From: Bacteroidales bacterium
GTDB lineage: Bacteria; Bacteroidota; Bacteroidia; Bacteroidales; UBA7960
Length of the DNA: 7,556 bases
NCBI GenBank assembly: GCA_007128045.1
Contig: SKYG01000308.1
Coordinates: 1-7,556 of the forward strand
Direction of reading: 5' to 3'
Part shown: one piece after another, positions 1-5,805 of the stretch
Numbering within the stretch: position 1 is the stretch's first letter
How the letters are laid out: the number at the start of each line of letters is the position of its first letter
The notes under the pieces: model-generated
Told to the model about the DNA's origin: nothing
What the model saw: the letters and a program-made list of their open reading frames with translations, nothing else
Databases searched by the model: none
Position numbers and translations under genes: made by a program

Positions 1-1
1 C

Positions 2-508
2 ATCAAAACAGCGCTTGTTGTGCCAGGTCGTTACGACGAAAGATTACATTGGGATTACCAGACCGCCAACGTCATCGACTCAATGAGAATGTGCTGCGAC
101 ATTGTCGGGCCATCCGGACTGATACTAGTGATGGAGCCACTAAATGGGCTGATAAACCATCCCGGATTGTTCCTTACCACCATTCCACAGGCATATATGA
201 TCTGCAAGGCTGTTGATCACCCAAGTTGCCGCATCGTGAATGATTTTTACCACCAACAGATCACCGAAGGCAACCTTATTCCCAACCTTGACATGGCATG
301 GGAATACACCGCCGCCCTTCACTGCGGAGACCATCCCGGAAGAAGAGAGCCCGGCACTGGTGAAATAAACTACCTAAACCTGTTTAAGCATATCTACGAC
401 AAGGGATATGACGGAGTGATTTGCATGGAACATGGAAGAAGTATCCCTGGTATCGAAGGGGAGAAAGCCCTGATCGAGGCTTATCGCAAGGTGGATGCGT
501 TTGTGTAG
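2..508 (+). CDS. Hydroxypyruvate isomerase / sugar-phosphate isomerase family TIM-barrel protein, C-terminal part (5' end outside window)
   Basis: The reading frame is open from the first full codon of the window (I-K-T-A-L-V-VPGRYDERL), so the GTG at 20 is an internal Val and the true start lies upstream. The visible 168 residues match the C-terminal two thirds of the xylose-isomerase-like TIM-barrel family that includes hydroxypyruvate isomerase. Seen: MEPLN with a candidate metal-binding Glu (codon 134-136), IVNDFYHQQ with Asp and His (242-253), an HCGDHPGRREPGTGEINY-type block (from 320), and a final ICMEHG Glu (428-430). In characterised family members, two conserved glutamates on these strands bind the metal and act in the aldose-ketose isomerisation. 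By family knowledge, hydroxypyruvate isomerase interconverts hydroxypyruvate and tartronate semialdehyde. The family is broad, so the substrate here is unknown. Bacteroidota paralogs often carry an export signal, but the N-terminus is not visible. The stop is TAG at 506-508. No functional link with gltBD is evident. Confidence 0.85.
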   Translation: MKTALVVPGRYDERLHWDYQTANVIDSMRMCCDIVGPSGLILVMEPLNGLINHPGLFLTTIPQAYMICKAVDHPSCRIVNDFYHQQITEGNLIPNLDMAWEYTAALHCGDHPGRREPGTGEINYLNLFKHIYDKGYDGVICMEHGRSIPGIEGEKALIEAYRKVDAFV

Positions 509-555
509 GGGGCGGGTTGTGGGTTGCGGGTTATGAGTTGCGGGTTGTGAGTTGC
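508..555 (+). repeat. Degenerate 7-nt tandem repeat (GGGTTGY) with G-quadruplex-type motif
   Basis: Six 7-nt units run from 514 to 555: GGGTTGT, GGGTTGC, GGGTTAT, GAGTTGC, GGGTTGT, GAGTTGC. The first units and the G-run starting at the last base of the TAG stop give four G3+ tracts (508-512, 514-516, 521-523, 528-530) separated by loops of 1, 4 and 4 nt. This fits the usual G3+N1-7 quadruplex pattern on the coding strand. The same unit returns at 5707-5720 before gltD. Folding is inferred from the pattern only. Confidence 0.75.
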
Positions 556-560
556 GGTTA

Positions 561-626
561 TACCTTAAACTTTCAACCTTAAACCTTAAACCGACTTTCA
601 GACCTTCAAACTTTCAGACCTTCGAC
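561..626 (+). repeat. Pyrimidine-rich CTTTCAGACCTTC / CCTTAAA repeats
   Basis: The stretch contains CCTTAAA-type units (563-590) followed by two identical 13-nt copies of CTTTCAGACCTTC at 595-607 and 611-623. A third identical copy lies at 958-970, just ahead of gltB. These look like slippage-type, low-complexity intergenic repeats. No coding potential is seen here. Confidence 0.75.
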
Positions 627-658
627 TAAATATTATTAAACTTTTAAACTTTTTTAAG

Positions 659-666
659 TATATTTG
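659..666 (+). promoter_or_regulatory. Bacteroidota-type promoter -7 element (TATATTTG)
   Basis: TATATTTG matches the TAnnTTTG -7 consensus of the primary sigma factor (SigABfr type) of Bacteroidota exactly. A TTTG -33 element is not clear at the expected 19-21 nt upstream; that stretch is AT-rich (630-645). Transcription would be expected to begin around 671-675, about 20 nt before the small ORF at 694 and about 130 nt before the T tract at 801-807. The position just upstream of the putative leader supports the call. Confidence 0.5.
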
Positions 667-693
667 CAACGTAAAACGAAAAAAACTTGCAGC

Positions 694-747
694 ATGTATT
701 TATCCCTTAAATTTTTCAGGCATTTCCTTTTTGGTACGCCACACTGA
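694..747 (+). CDS. Putative 17-residue Phe-rich leader peptide
   Basis: An ATG at 694 opens a 17-codon frame, MYLSLKFFRHFLFGTPH, ending at TGA 745-747. Four of the 17 residues are Phe (codons at 712-717, 724-726 and 730-732), with three Leu and two His. The ATG follows an A-rich stretch (673-685) in place of a Shine-Dalgarno site, as is usual in Bacteroidota, and lies about 20 nt from the predicted transcript start. The stop codon overlaps the 5' arm of a predicted antiterminator stem (744-753). This arrangement resembles amino-acid leader peptides such as pheL and trpL, in which ribosome stalling on cognate codons decides termination. Phe enrichment in a TTT-rich, AT-rich stretch could arise by chance, so coding is inferred from layout, not proven. 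Confidence 0.45.
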   Translation: MYLSLKFFRHFLFGTPH

Positions 748-786
748 GAATGGATTGGGATACCTGTGTTTGCAAGCCGTTCTCAG
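744..786 (+). promoter_or_regulatory. Predicted antiterminator hairpin
   Basis: CTGAGAATGG (744-753) pairs along all 10 positions with CCGTTCTCAG (777-786), with one G-U pair and a 23-nt loop. The 3' arm shares bases 777-783 with the 5' arm of the terminator stem (774-783), so the two hairpins cannot form together. The 5' arm begins at the last leader codon and overlaps its stop codon. A ribosome at the stop would mask it, while a ribosome stalled on upstream Phe codons could leave it free. Confidence 0.5.
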
Positions 787-807
787 AAGTGAAGAGCGGC
801 TTTTTTT
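774..807 (+). terminator. Intrinsic terminator, probably an attenuator
   Basis: AAGCCGTTCT (774-783) pairs with AGAGCGGCTT (793-802), giving a 10-bp stem with one G-U pair and a 9-nt loop (784-792). A run of seven T (801-807) follows the GC-rich core. This is a textbook rho-independent terminator. It lies 266 nt after the isomerase stop, beyond a promoter-like element, and about 200 nt ahead of gltB. Premature termination of a leader transcript is therefore more likely than gene-end termination, though simple termination of readthrough from the upstream gene is not excluded. Confidence 0.75.
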
Positions 808-838
808 GTGTAACAAAACAATTATTTGTTGAGATATC

Positions 839-988
839 ATGAAACACCCATGGCGAAGAGCCCAATTGTTCGGAAACAAACGATTTGGCACCTATGGGGA
901 TAATTATGGGCACTGGGTGAGATCCCGAACTTGCGTTCGCGACTTCGCTTCGCTCAGCTTTCAGACCTTCAGACTTTTTGACTTTTAG
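839..988 (+). other. Doubtful 49-codon ORF between the terminator and gltB
   Basis: ATG at 839 opens a 49-codon frame ending at TAG 986-988. The first about 27 residues (starting MKHPWRRAQLFGNKRFG and including a GDNYGHW stretch) have a mixed, protein-like composition rich in Arg, Gly, Tyr and Trp. The last about 20 residues are encoded by low-complexity intergenic sequence (CTTCGCTTCGCTCAG and the CTTTCAGACC repeat), which suggests that the frame runs into repeats and is either a remnant or fortuitous. I do not recognise the family. It begins 31 nt after the T tract at 801-807, so it would be the first ORF downstream of the putative attenuator. Confidence 0.25.
926..988 (+). repeat. Small hairpin and low-complexity repeats ahead of gltB
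   Basis: CGAAC-TTGC-GTTCG (926-939) is a perfect 5-bp hairpin inside a GATCCCGAAC-type intergenic motif. It is followed by TTCGCTTCGCTCAGC and then a CTTTCAGACCTTC copy (958-970), identical to the copies at 595-607 and 611-623, and a related AGACTTTTTGACTTTTAG tail. I see no convincing TAnnTTTG promoter element between 808 and 1003. Confidence 0.6.
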
Positions 989-1003
989 ACAAATTATATC
1001 CAT

Positions 1004-4000
1004 ATGAAACATGATACTGCCCAAGGGGTTGGGCTATATGGTCCCGAAAATGAACATGATAGTTGCGGGATCGGATTCGTAGCAAGCATAAAAGGTCATA
1101 GATCACACGACATAGTACAACGTGGCCTTCAGGTGTTGCTGAATATGACACACCGTGGAGCAGAAAGCTCCGACAATGTTACCGGTGATGGTGCCGGACT
1201 TTTGGTACAGATTCCGCATGCCTTCTTTAAAAACATCTTGCCTTTCCTGCCTTCGGCCGGAGAATATGGAGCTGGAATACTATTCCTTCCTCCCAACCAG
1301 GCTGATCGTGATGCTTGTATAGACATTTTCGCAAAACTGGTTAAACAAGAAGGCCTGGAGATAATAGCCATCCGCGAGTTGCCCGTAAAGAACGATGTGC
1401 TGGGTGAAATTGCCAAAAGTACTGAGCCGTACATGAAACAAGTTTTCATCTCAGGAAATTTCGAACAAGACGACCTGGAACGAAAGCTTTACGTAATCAG
1501 AAAGCTGGCAGAAAAACAGATCAGGGAATCCAACCTGGAGCAGAAGGACTTTTTCTACCTTCCCAGCTTATCGACAAAGATCATGATCTATAAGGGTATG
1601 TTCACACCCGAACAATTACAAGGTTATTACACCGATTTAAGTGATGAGTCCTTTCAAAGTGCCATTGCCCTTGTTCACTCACGTTTCAGCACCAACACCT
1701 TTCCAACATGGGATTTGGCACAACCCTTCCGTTATATTGCCCATAACGGGGAAATCAACACCATCAAAGGAAACAGGCTGTGGATGCAGACCAGGGAATC
1801 ACTATTGAAAACCGACCTGTTCGGTAATGACCTGCAAAAGTTGTTTCCGATCATAGAACCCGGCAAGAGCGACTCTGCATCTCTCGACAATGTTCTGGAG
1901 TTTCTGGTATTGACAGGAAGGACACTGCCACATGCACTATCCATGATGGTACCTGAGTCTTTTAACGACAAAAACCCCATCCCACAAAGCCTGAAAGACT
2001 TTTATGAATACCATTCTACCATCATGGAACCCTGGGACGGGCCAGCCTCATTGCTTTTTTCTGATGGCCGATATGTGGGAGGAACCCTCGACCGCAATGG
2101 GCTGAGACCTTCACGGTATCTCATCACCAAAGACGATTTGATCGTTATGGGTAGCGAAACCGGTGTACAGTCATTCCCTGATGAGCAGATCAAAGAAAAA
2201 GGCAGACTCCGCCCAGGAAAAATATTACTGGTAGATACACAGCTTGGGGTGATCATCTCAGACGAAGAATTAAAACGTCAACTTACCAGAATGAATCCTT
2301 ACGGTAACTGGCTCAAGGAAAACCGTTTGGAACTGGAAGATATTGAGGTAAAAGAGCGGGTAAGGTCAAGTATGGAGGAACACTATCAAACCTGGATAAA
2401 GGCCTTCGGATACTCCAAAGAAGATATCGACTTCATTATAAAGCCAATGGCGCTTGAGGCAAAAGAGCCTGTTGGGTCTATGGGGAACGATGCACCTCCT
2501 GCAATATTGTCAGATAAGCCGCAGCGCTTGTTCAATTATTTTAAGCAACAGTTTGCCCAAGTAACCAACCCACCTATCGATCCAATCCGCGAAGGCCTGG
2601 TCATGTCACTCACCAATTATATCGGGTCGGTAAGTAAAAACCTGCTGGAAGAGTCTTCCTCTCTTTGTAAACTCATCAAGTTCAGAAGTCCGATCATTAC
2701 AAACACCGACCTTGGCAAGATCAAAGACCTCAAACACGCAGATTTCACCAACGCCACACTAAAGATGGTTTTCGACCCTTCCGGGGGTGAGACTGCCTTG
2801 AGAGACGCCCTTCGTAACTTATGCAAGCAGGCAGAAGAGGTGGTCGATAAACAAATCAATTACATCATACTCTCTGACCGTGATATTGACAAAGACCACG
2901 CACCCATACCGTCATTGCTGGCTGTGGCAACCGTACATCATCATCTGATCAAAACAAAAAAACGAATGCAGGTGGGTCTTGTGGTGGAGACAGCCGAACC
3001 CAGGGAGGTAATGCATTTTGCCTTGCTGTTAGGGTATGGCGCCAGTGTTATCAACCCTTATCTTGCCTTCGGAGTGTTAAGTAATCTGGTAAAGAAAGGT
3101 GAGATAAAGCTGGAGTACAGAAAAGCAAGGGAGAACTATATTAAAGCTGTTGACAATGGTATTCTGAAAGTTCTTTCAAAAATGGGTATCTCCACCCTGC
3201 GAAGCTACCACGGCGCACAGATATTTGAATGTCTCGGAATATCAGAGGAAGTCGTCAACAAGTATTTCAATGGTACAGCATCACGTATTGGAGGTATCGG
3301 ACTTGAAGAAATTGCCAGGGAAGCTGCTATTCCTCACAAAAACGCATTCATAGACCCTTCAGAAAATGGTGGTTTTGTTCCGGCTACGGAAGGTGTCTAT
3401 GCTTACCGCGTCAACGGAGAACACCATGCATGGAATCCTGAAAGCGTTTCTTTATTGCAATGGGCAACCCGTACCAACAACTATGACAAGTATAAGGAAT
3501 ATGCTGCCATTGTAAACGCTGAGAATCAAAAACCGGCATTCCTGCGTGGTTTCCTTCAGTATAAAAAGAATCCCATCCCAATAGAAGAAGTAGAACCTGT
3601 TGAGGCTATTCTAAAGCGCTTTGTCACAGGCGCCATGTCGTATGGCTCGATCAGCAAGGAAGCCCACGAAGCCCTCGCCATCACAATGAACAGGATCGGA
3701 GGAAGAAGTAACACCGGGGAAGGCGGTGAAGACCCTGAACGTTTCATTCCTTTACCTGATGGTTCGAGCAAAAGAAGCGCTATAAAACAGGTTGCTTCCG
3801 GAAGATTTGGGGTAACCACATCATATCTGGTCAATGCTGATGAGATACAGATAAAAGTTGCCCAGGGGGCTAAACCAGGGGAAGGCGGACAGCTGCCTGG
3901 TTTTAAGGTAAACAAGGTCATTGCAAAGCTTCGTAACTCGACACCAGGCATCACGTTAATATCACCCCCACCCCACCATGATATTTACTCTATCGAAGAT

Positions 4001-5539
4001 CTGGCACAACTTATTTTCGACCTTAAATGCGTGAATCCCAGCGCCAATATCAGTGTAAAGCTGGTTGCAGAATATGGCGTGGGAACCATTGCAGCAGGGG
4101 TGGCAAAAGCAAAAGCCGACCTGATTACCATTTCCGGACTTGAGGGCGGGACAGGCGCCAGCCCGGTCAGCTCTATCAAACATGCCGGCATGCCCATTGA
4201 ACTGGGTATTGCTGAGGCACACCAGACATTGGTGATGAACGACCTAAGGGGAAGGGTCAGGCTTCAGACAGACGGGCAACTTAAAACCGGTATGGATGTC
4301 GTGCTGATGGCTATGCTGGGTGCTGAAGAGTTTGGCTTTTCTACGGCCGCACTGATCACACTCGGATGTGTTATGATGAGAAAGTGCCATTTGAATACCT
4401 GCCCTGTGGGTGTAGCTACTCAGGATGAAGAACTCCGAAAGCGCTTTCTGGGAAAGGCCGACTTCGCAGAAAACTTCTTCCGGTTTGTCGCGCAGGATGT
4501 GCGCGAACTGCTGGCAGAAATAGGTGTTCGACGGTTTGAAGATATCATCGGCCGGTCAGACCTCCTGGAGCAAAGAACAGATATCGACCATTGGAAAGCC
4601 AGTAAAGTGGATATCTCCAGAATGATATTTACCCCGCCACAGGCAAAGCACAACCCACTAAGCTTCTGTCAACCCCAGGATCATAAGATAAACAAGGTGA
4701 TGGGACATGAGCTTATCAAACTTTCCTCAAAGGCGATAAACAATAAAGAGAAAGTATGGCTCTCCAAACAGATTAAAAATACCGATCGCGCCGTAGGCGC
4801 TATGCTTTCAGGTGAGATCGTAAAGAAACACGGACAATCGTCATTACCTGATGATACAATTCATGCCCGCTTTTATGGTTCGGCCGGACAAAGTTTCGGA
4901 GCTTTCCTGACAAAAGGCGTCACTTTTGTACTGGAAGGCGATGCCAACGATTATCTTGGGAAAGGTTTGTCTGGTGGCAAGATTATCGTTGTACCACCAG
5001 CAAAAAGCACATTCGTTCCTGAAGATAATATCATCATCGGAAATACTGTATTGTATGGAGCCACTTCCGGTGAGCTATACGTAAGAGGTGTAACCGGAGA
5101 ACGTTTTGCTGTTAGAAACAGCGGGGTGAACGCTGTAGTGGAAGGTGTTGGTGATCACGGTTGTGAATACATGACTGGTGGCCGGGTGGTCGTACTGGGC
5201 AGTACAGGAAGAAACTTTGCTGCCGGTATGAGCGGAGGTATCGCTTATGTGCTCGACAGAAAAGGAAATTTCGACTATTACTGCAACAAGGGACTGGTAG
5301 AGCTGGAACCTTTGGATGACATGAGCGACATTAACGAGCTTCAGCAAATGATAAACAACCATCTGATGTACACCAAAAGCAGGCTAGCAGAAGAGATACT
5401 GGTAAACTGGGACTTGTATGTCAGCAAGTTTGTAAAAGTCATACCTCTGGAATATAAAAAAGTATTACAAGAGTTAAAACTGGAACATATCAGAAAGAAA
5501 TTGGAAATGACAGAAGATACACCACAATACCAGTATTGA
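1004..5539 (+). CDS. gltB: Glutamate synthase (NADPH-type) large (alpha) subunit
   Basis: This is the catalytic subunit of GOGAT: glutamine plus 2-oxoglutarate plus reducing equivalents give two glutamates, in the cytoplasm. It has 1511 residues, the full length usual for bacterial alpha subunits (about 1500). Domains in order: class II glutaminase from Cys21 in the EHDSCGIGF motif, which should become the N-terminal nucleophile after loss of a 20-residue propeptide, with HSRFSTNT at 225-232 and HNGEIN at 247-252; a central domain at about 480-790; the FMN/2-oxoglutarate barrel at about 830-1200, with a TGAMSYGSIS block near 874, GEGGQLPG, and SGLEGGTGASP; a [3Fe-4S] site at Cys1122, Cys1128 and Cys1133 (CxxxxxCxxxxC); and a GXGXG beta-helix at about 1240-1440 with repeated Gly motifs. 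ATG 1004 places Cys21 correctly and is preceded by AT-rich sequence without Shine-Dalgarno. GltD follows after 266 nt. No frameshift or missing key residue is seen. Confidence 0.98.
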   Translation: MKHDTAQGVGLYGPENEHDSCGIGFVASIKGHRSHDIVQRGLQVLLNMTHRGAESSDNVTGDGAGLLVQIPHAFFKNILPFLPSAGEYGAGILFLPPNQADRDACIDIFAKLVKQEGLEIIAIRELPVKNDVLGEIAKSTEPYMKQVFISGNFEQDDLERKLYVIRKLAEKQIRESNLEQKDFFYLPSLSTKIMIYKGMFTPEQLQGYYTDLSDESFQSAIALVHSRFSTNTFPTWDLAQPFRYIAHNGEINTIKGNRLWMQTRESLLKTDLFGNDLQKLFPIIEPGKSDSASLDNVLEFLVLTGRTLPHALSMMVPESFNDKNPIPQSLKDFYEYHSTIMEPWDGPASLLFSDGRYVGGTLDRNGLRPSRYLITKDDLIVMGSETGVQSFPDEQIKEKGRLRPGKILLVDTQLGVIISDEELKRQLTRMNPYGNWLKENRLELEDIEVKERVRSSMEEHYQTWIKAFGYSKEDIDFIIKPMALEAKEPVGSMGNDAPPAILSDKPQRLFNYFKQQFAQVTNPPIDPIREGLVMSLTNYIGSVSKNLLEESSSLCKLIKFRSPIITNTDLGKIKDLKHADFTNATLKMVFDPSGGETALRDALRNLCKQAEEVVDKQINYIILSDRDIDKDHAPIPSLLAVATVHHHLIKTKKRMQVGLVVETAEPREVMHFALLLGYGASVINPYLAFGVLSNLVKKGEIKLEYRKARENYIKAVDNGILKVLSKMGISTLRSYHGAQIFECLGISEEVVNKYFNGTASRIGGIGLEEIAREAAIPHKNAFIDPSENGGFVPATEGVYAYRVNGEHHAWNPESVSLLQWATRTNNYDKYKEYAAIVNAENQKPAFLRGFLQYKKNPIPIEEVEPVEAILKRFVTGAMSYGSISKEAHEALAITMNRIGGRSNTGEGGEDPERFIPLPDGSSKRSAIKQVASGRFGVTTSYLVNADEIQIKVAQGAKPGEGGQLPGFKVNKVIAKLRNSTPGITLISPPPHHDIYSIEDLAQLIFDLKCVNPSANISVKLVAEYGVGTIAAGVAKAKADLITISGLEGGTGASPVSSIKHAGMPIELGIAEAHQTLVMNDLRGRVRLQTDGQLKTGMDVVLMAMLGAEEFGFSTAALITLGCVMMRKCHLNTCPVGVATQDEELRKRFLGKADFAENFFRFVAQDVRELLAEIGVRRFEDIIGRSDLLEQRTDIDHWKASKVDISRMIFTPPQAKHNPLSFCQPQDHKINKVMGHELIKLSSKAINNKEKVWLSKQIKNTDRAVGAMLSGEIVKKHGQSSLPDDTIHARFYGSAGQSFGAFLTKGVTFVLEGDANDYLGKGLSGGKIIVVPPAKSTFVPEDNIIIGNTVLYGATSGELYVRGVTGERFAVRNSGVNAVVEGVGDHGCEYMTGGRVVVLGSTGRNFAAGMSGGIAYVLDRKGNFDYYCNKGLVELEPLDDMSDINELQQMINNHLMYTKSRLAEEILVNWDLYVSKFVKVIPLEYKKVLQELKLEHIRKKLEMTEDTPQYQY

Positions 5540-5575
5540 GGTTGTGGGCTGTGGGATATAACCGCAGAGGGGCAC

Positions 5576-5600
5576 TGTAGGGACAGGGCTTGACCTGTCC
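5576..5600 (+). repeat. 25-nt palindromic intergenic element, copy 1
   Basis: The element starts TGTAG and holds the perfect inverted repeat GGACAGG (5581-5587) / CCTGTCC (5594-5600) with a 6-nt loop, GCTTGA. A second copy with the same flank, stem and loop length lies at 7241-7265 after gltD. No T tract follows, so it is not a standard terminator. It behaves like a small REP-type dispersed hairpin. Confidence 0.8.
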
Positions 5601-5610
5601 TAAAAGGGTT

Positions 5611-5650
5611 ACCAGGTTCCCAGGTTACCAGGTTACCAGGTTCCCGGGTT
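5611..5650 (+). repeat. Five tandem 8-nt units (MCCAGGTT)
   Basis: Units in order are ACCAGGTT, CCCAGGTT, ACCAGGTT, ACCAGGTT and CCCGGGTT. The period is exactly 8, so the array is unlikely to code for protein and probably varies in copy number by slippage. Confidence 0.85.
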
Positions 5651-5659
5651 AAGGGCCTG

Positions 5660-5676
5660 TCTCGAGCGCAGCGAGA
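5660..5676 (+). repeat. Small hairpin TCTCG/CGAGA
   Basis: TCTCG (5660-5664) and CGAGA (5672-5676) form a perfect 5-bp stem around a 7-nt loop, AGCGCAG, just before the first copy of the 23-bp direct repeat. It has the form of a short dispersed intergenic palindrome. No function can be assigned. Confidence 0.5.
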
Positions 5677-5699
5677 GATCCCCTACAGATCAAGGGTTA
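5677..5699 (+). repeat. 23-bp direct repeat, copy 1
   Basis: This copy begins GATCCCCTACAG and ends CAAGGGTTA. It is identical over 23 bp to 5749-5771, at an offset of 72 bp. Confidence 0.9.
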
Positions 5700-5748
5700 T
5701 CGGTTTGCGGGTTGCGGGTTCATAGCACCTGTCATCCCGATGAATCGT

Positions 5749-5771
5749 GATCCCCTACAGATCAAGGGTTA
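5749..5771 (+). repeat. 23-bp direct repeat, copy 2
   Basis: This is identical to 5677-5699. It lies 34 nt before the gltD start and is preceded by GTCATCCCGATGAATCG, a motif reminiscent of dispersed intergenic elements. It lies inside the in-frame extension upstream of the true gltD start, which argues against an earlier start. Confidence 0.9.
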
Positions 5772-5805
5772 CGGGATAACAAGGTTAAACATTAAACTAA
5801 AAAAA

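Larger units (their letters stand above)
5541..5805 (+). other. gltB-gltD intergenic region, filled with short repeats
   Basis: This gap is almost wholly built of repeats: a degenerate GGGTTGT-like stretch directly after the gltB stop (5541-5555), a 25-nt palindromic element (5576-5600), five 8-nt tandem units (5611-5650), a TCTCG/CGAGA hairpin (5660-5676), a 23-bp direct repeat (5677-5699 and 5749-5771), and two GCGGGTT units (5707-5720). I found no TAnnTTTG promoter element and no hairpin followed by a T tract. Transcription from gltB into gltD is therefore plausible despite the unusually wide gap. Confidence 0.6.

Noticed and set aside
20..22. GTG at 20 as start of the isomerase
   Set aside because: The frame is open to the window edge and the residues before it (IKTALV) continue a barrel strand, so the gene is cut by the window.
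514..623. CRISPR-like array in the repeats
   Set aside because: Units are 7-13 nt, contiguous or nearly so, and degenerate; there are no unique spacers of 25-40 nt and no cas genes.
744..786. CTGAGA and ATACCTG near 744-767 resemble parts of a TPP riboswitch
   Set aside because: The rest of the THI-box core, including the GGATAATGC-type segment, is missing, and gltB is not a thiamin gene.
716..1024. Minus-strand ORF covering the gap ahead of gltB
   Set aside because: It reads through low-complexity repeats and the terminator, with no recognisable motif; the plus-strand signals explain this region better.
3556..4222. Minus-strand ORFs inside gltB
   Set aside because: They are antisense shadows of the conserved FMN domain, without any recognisable motif.
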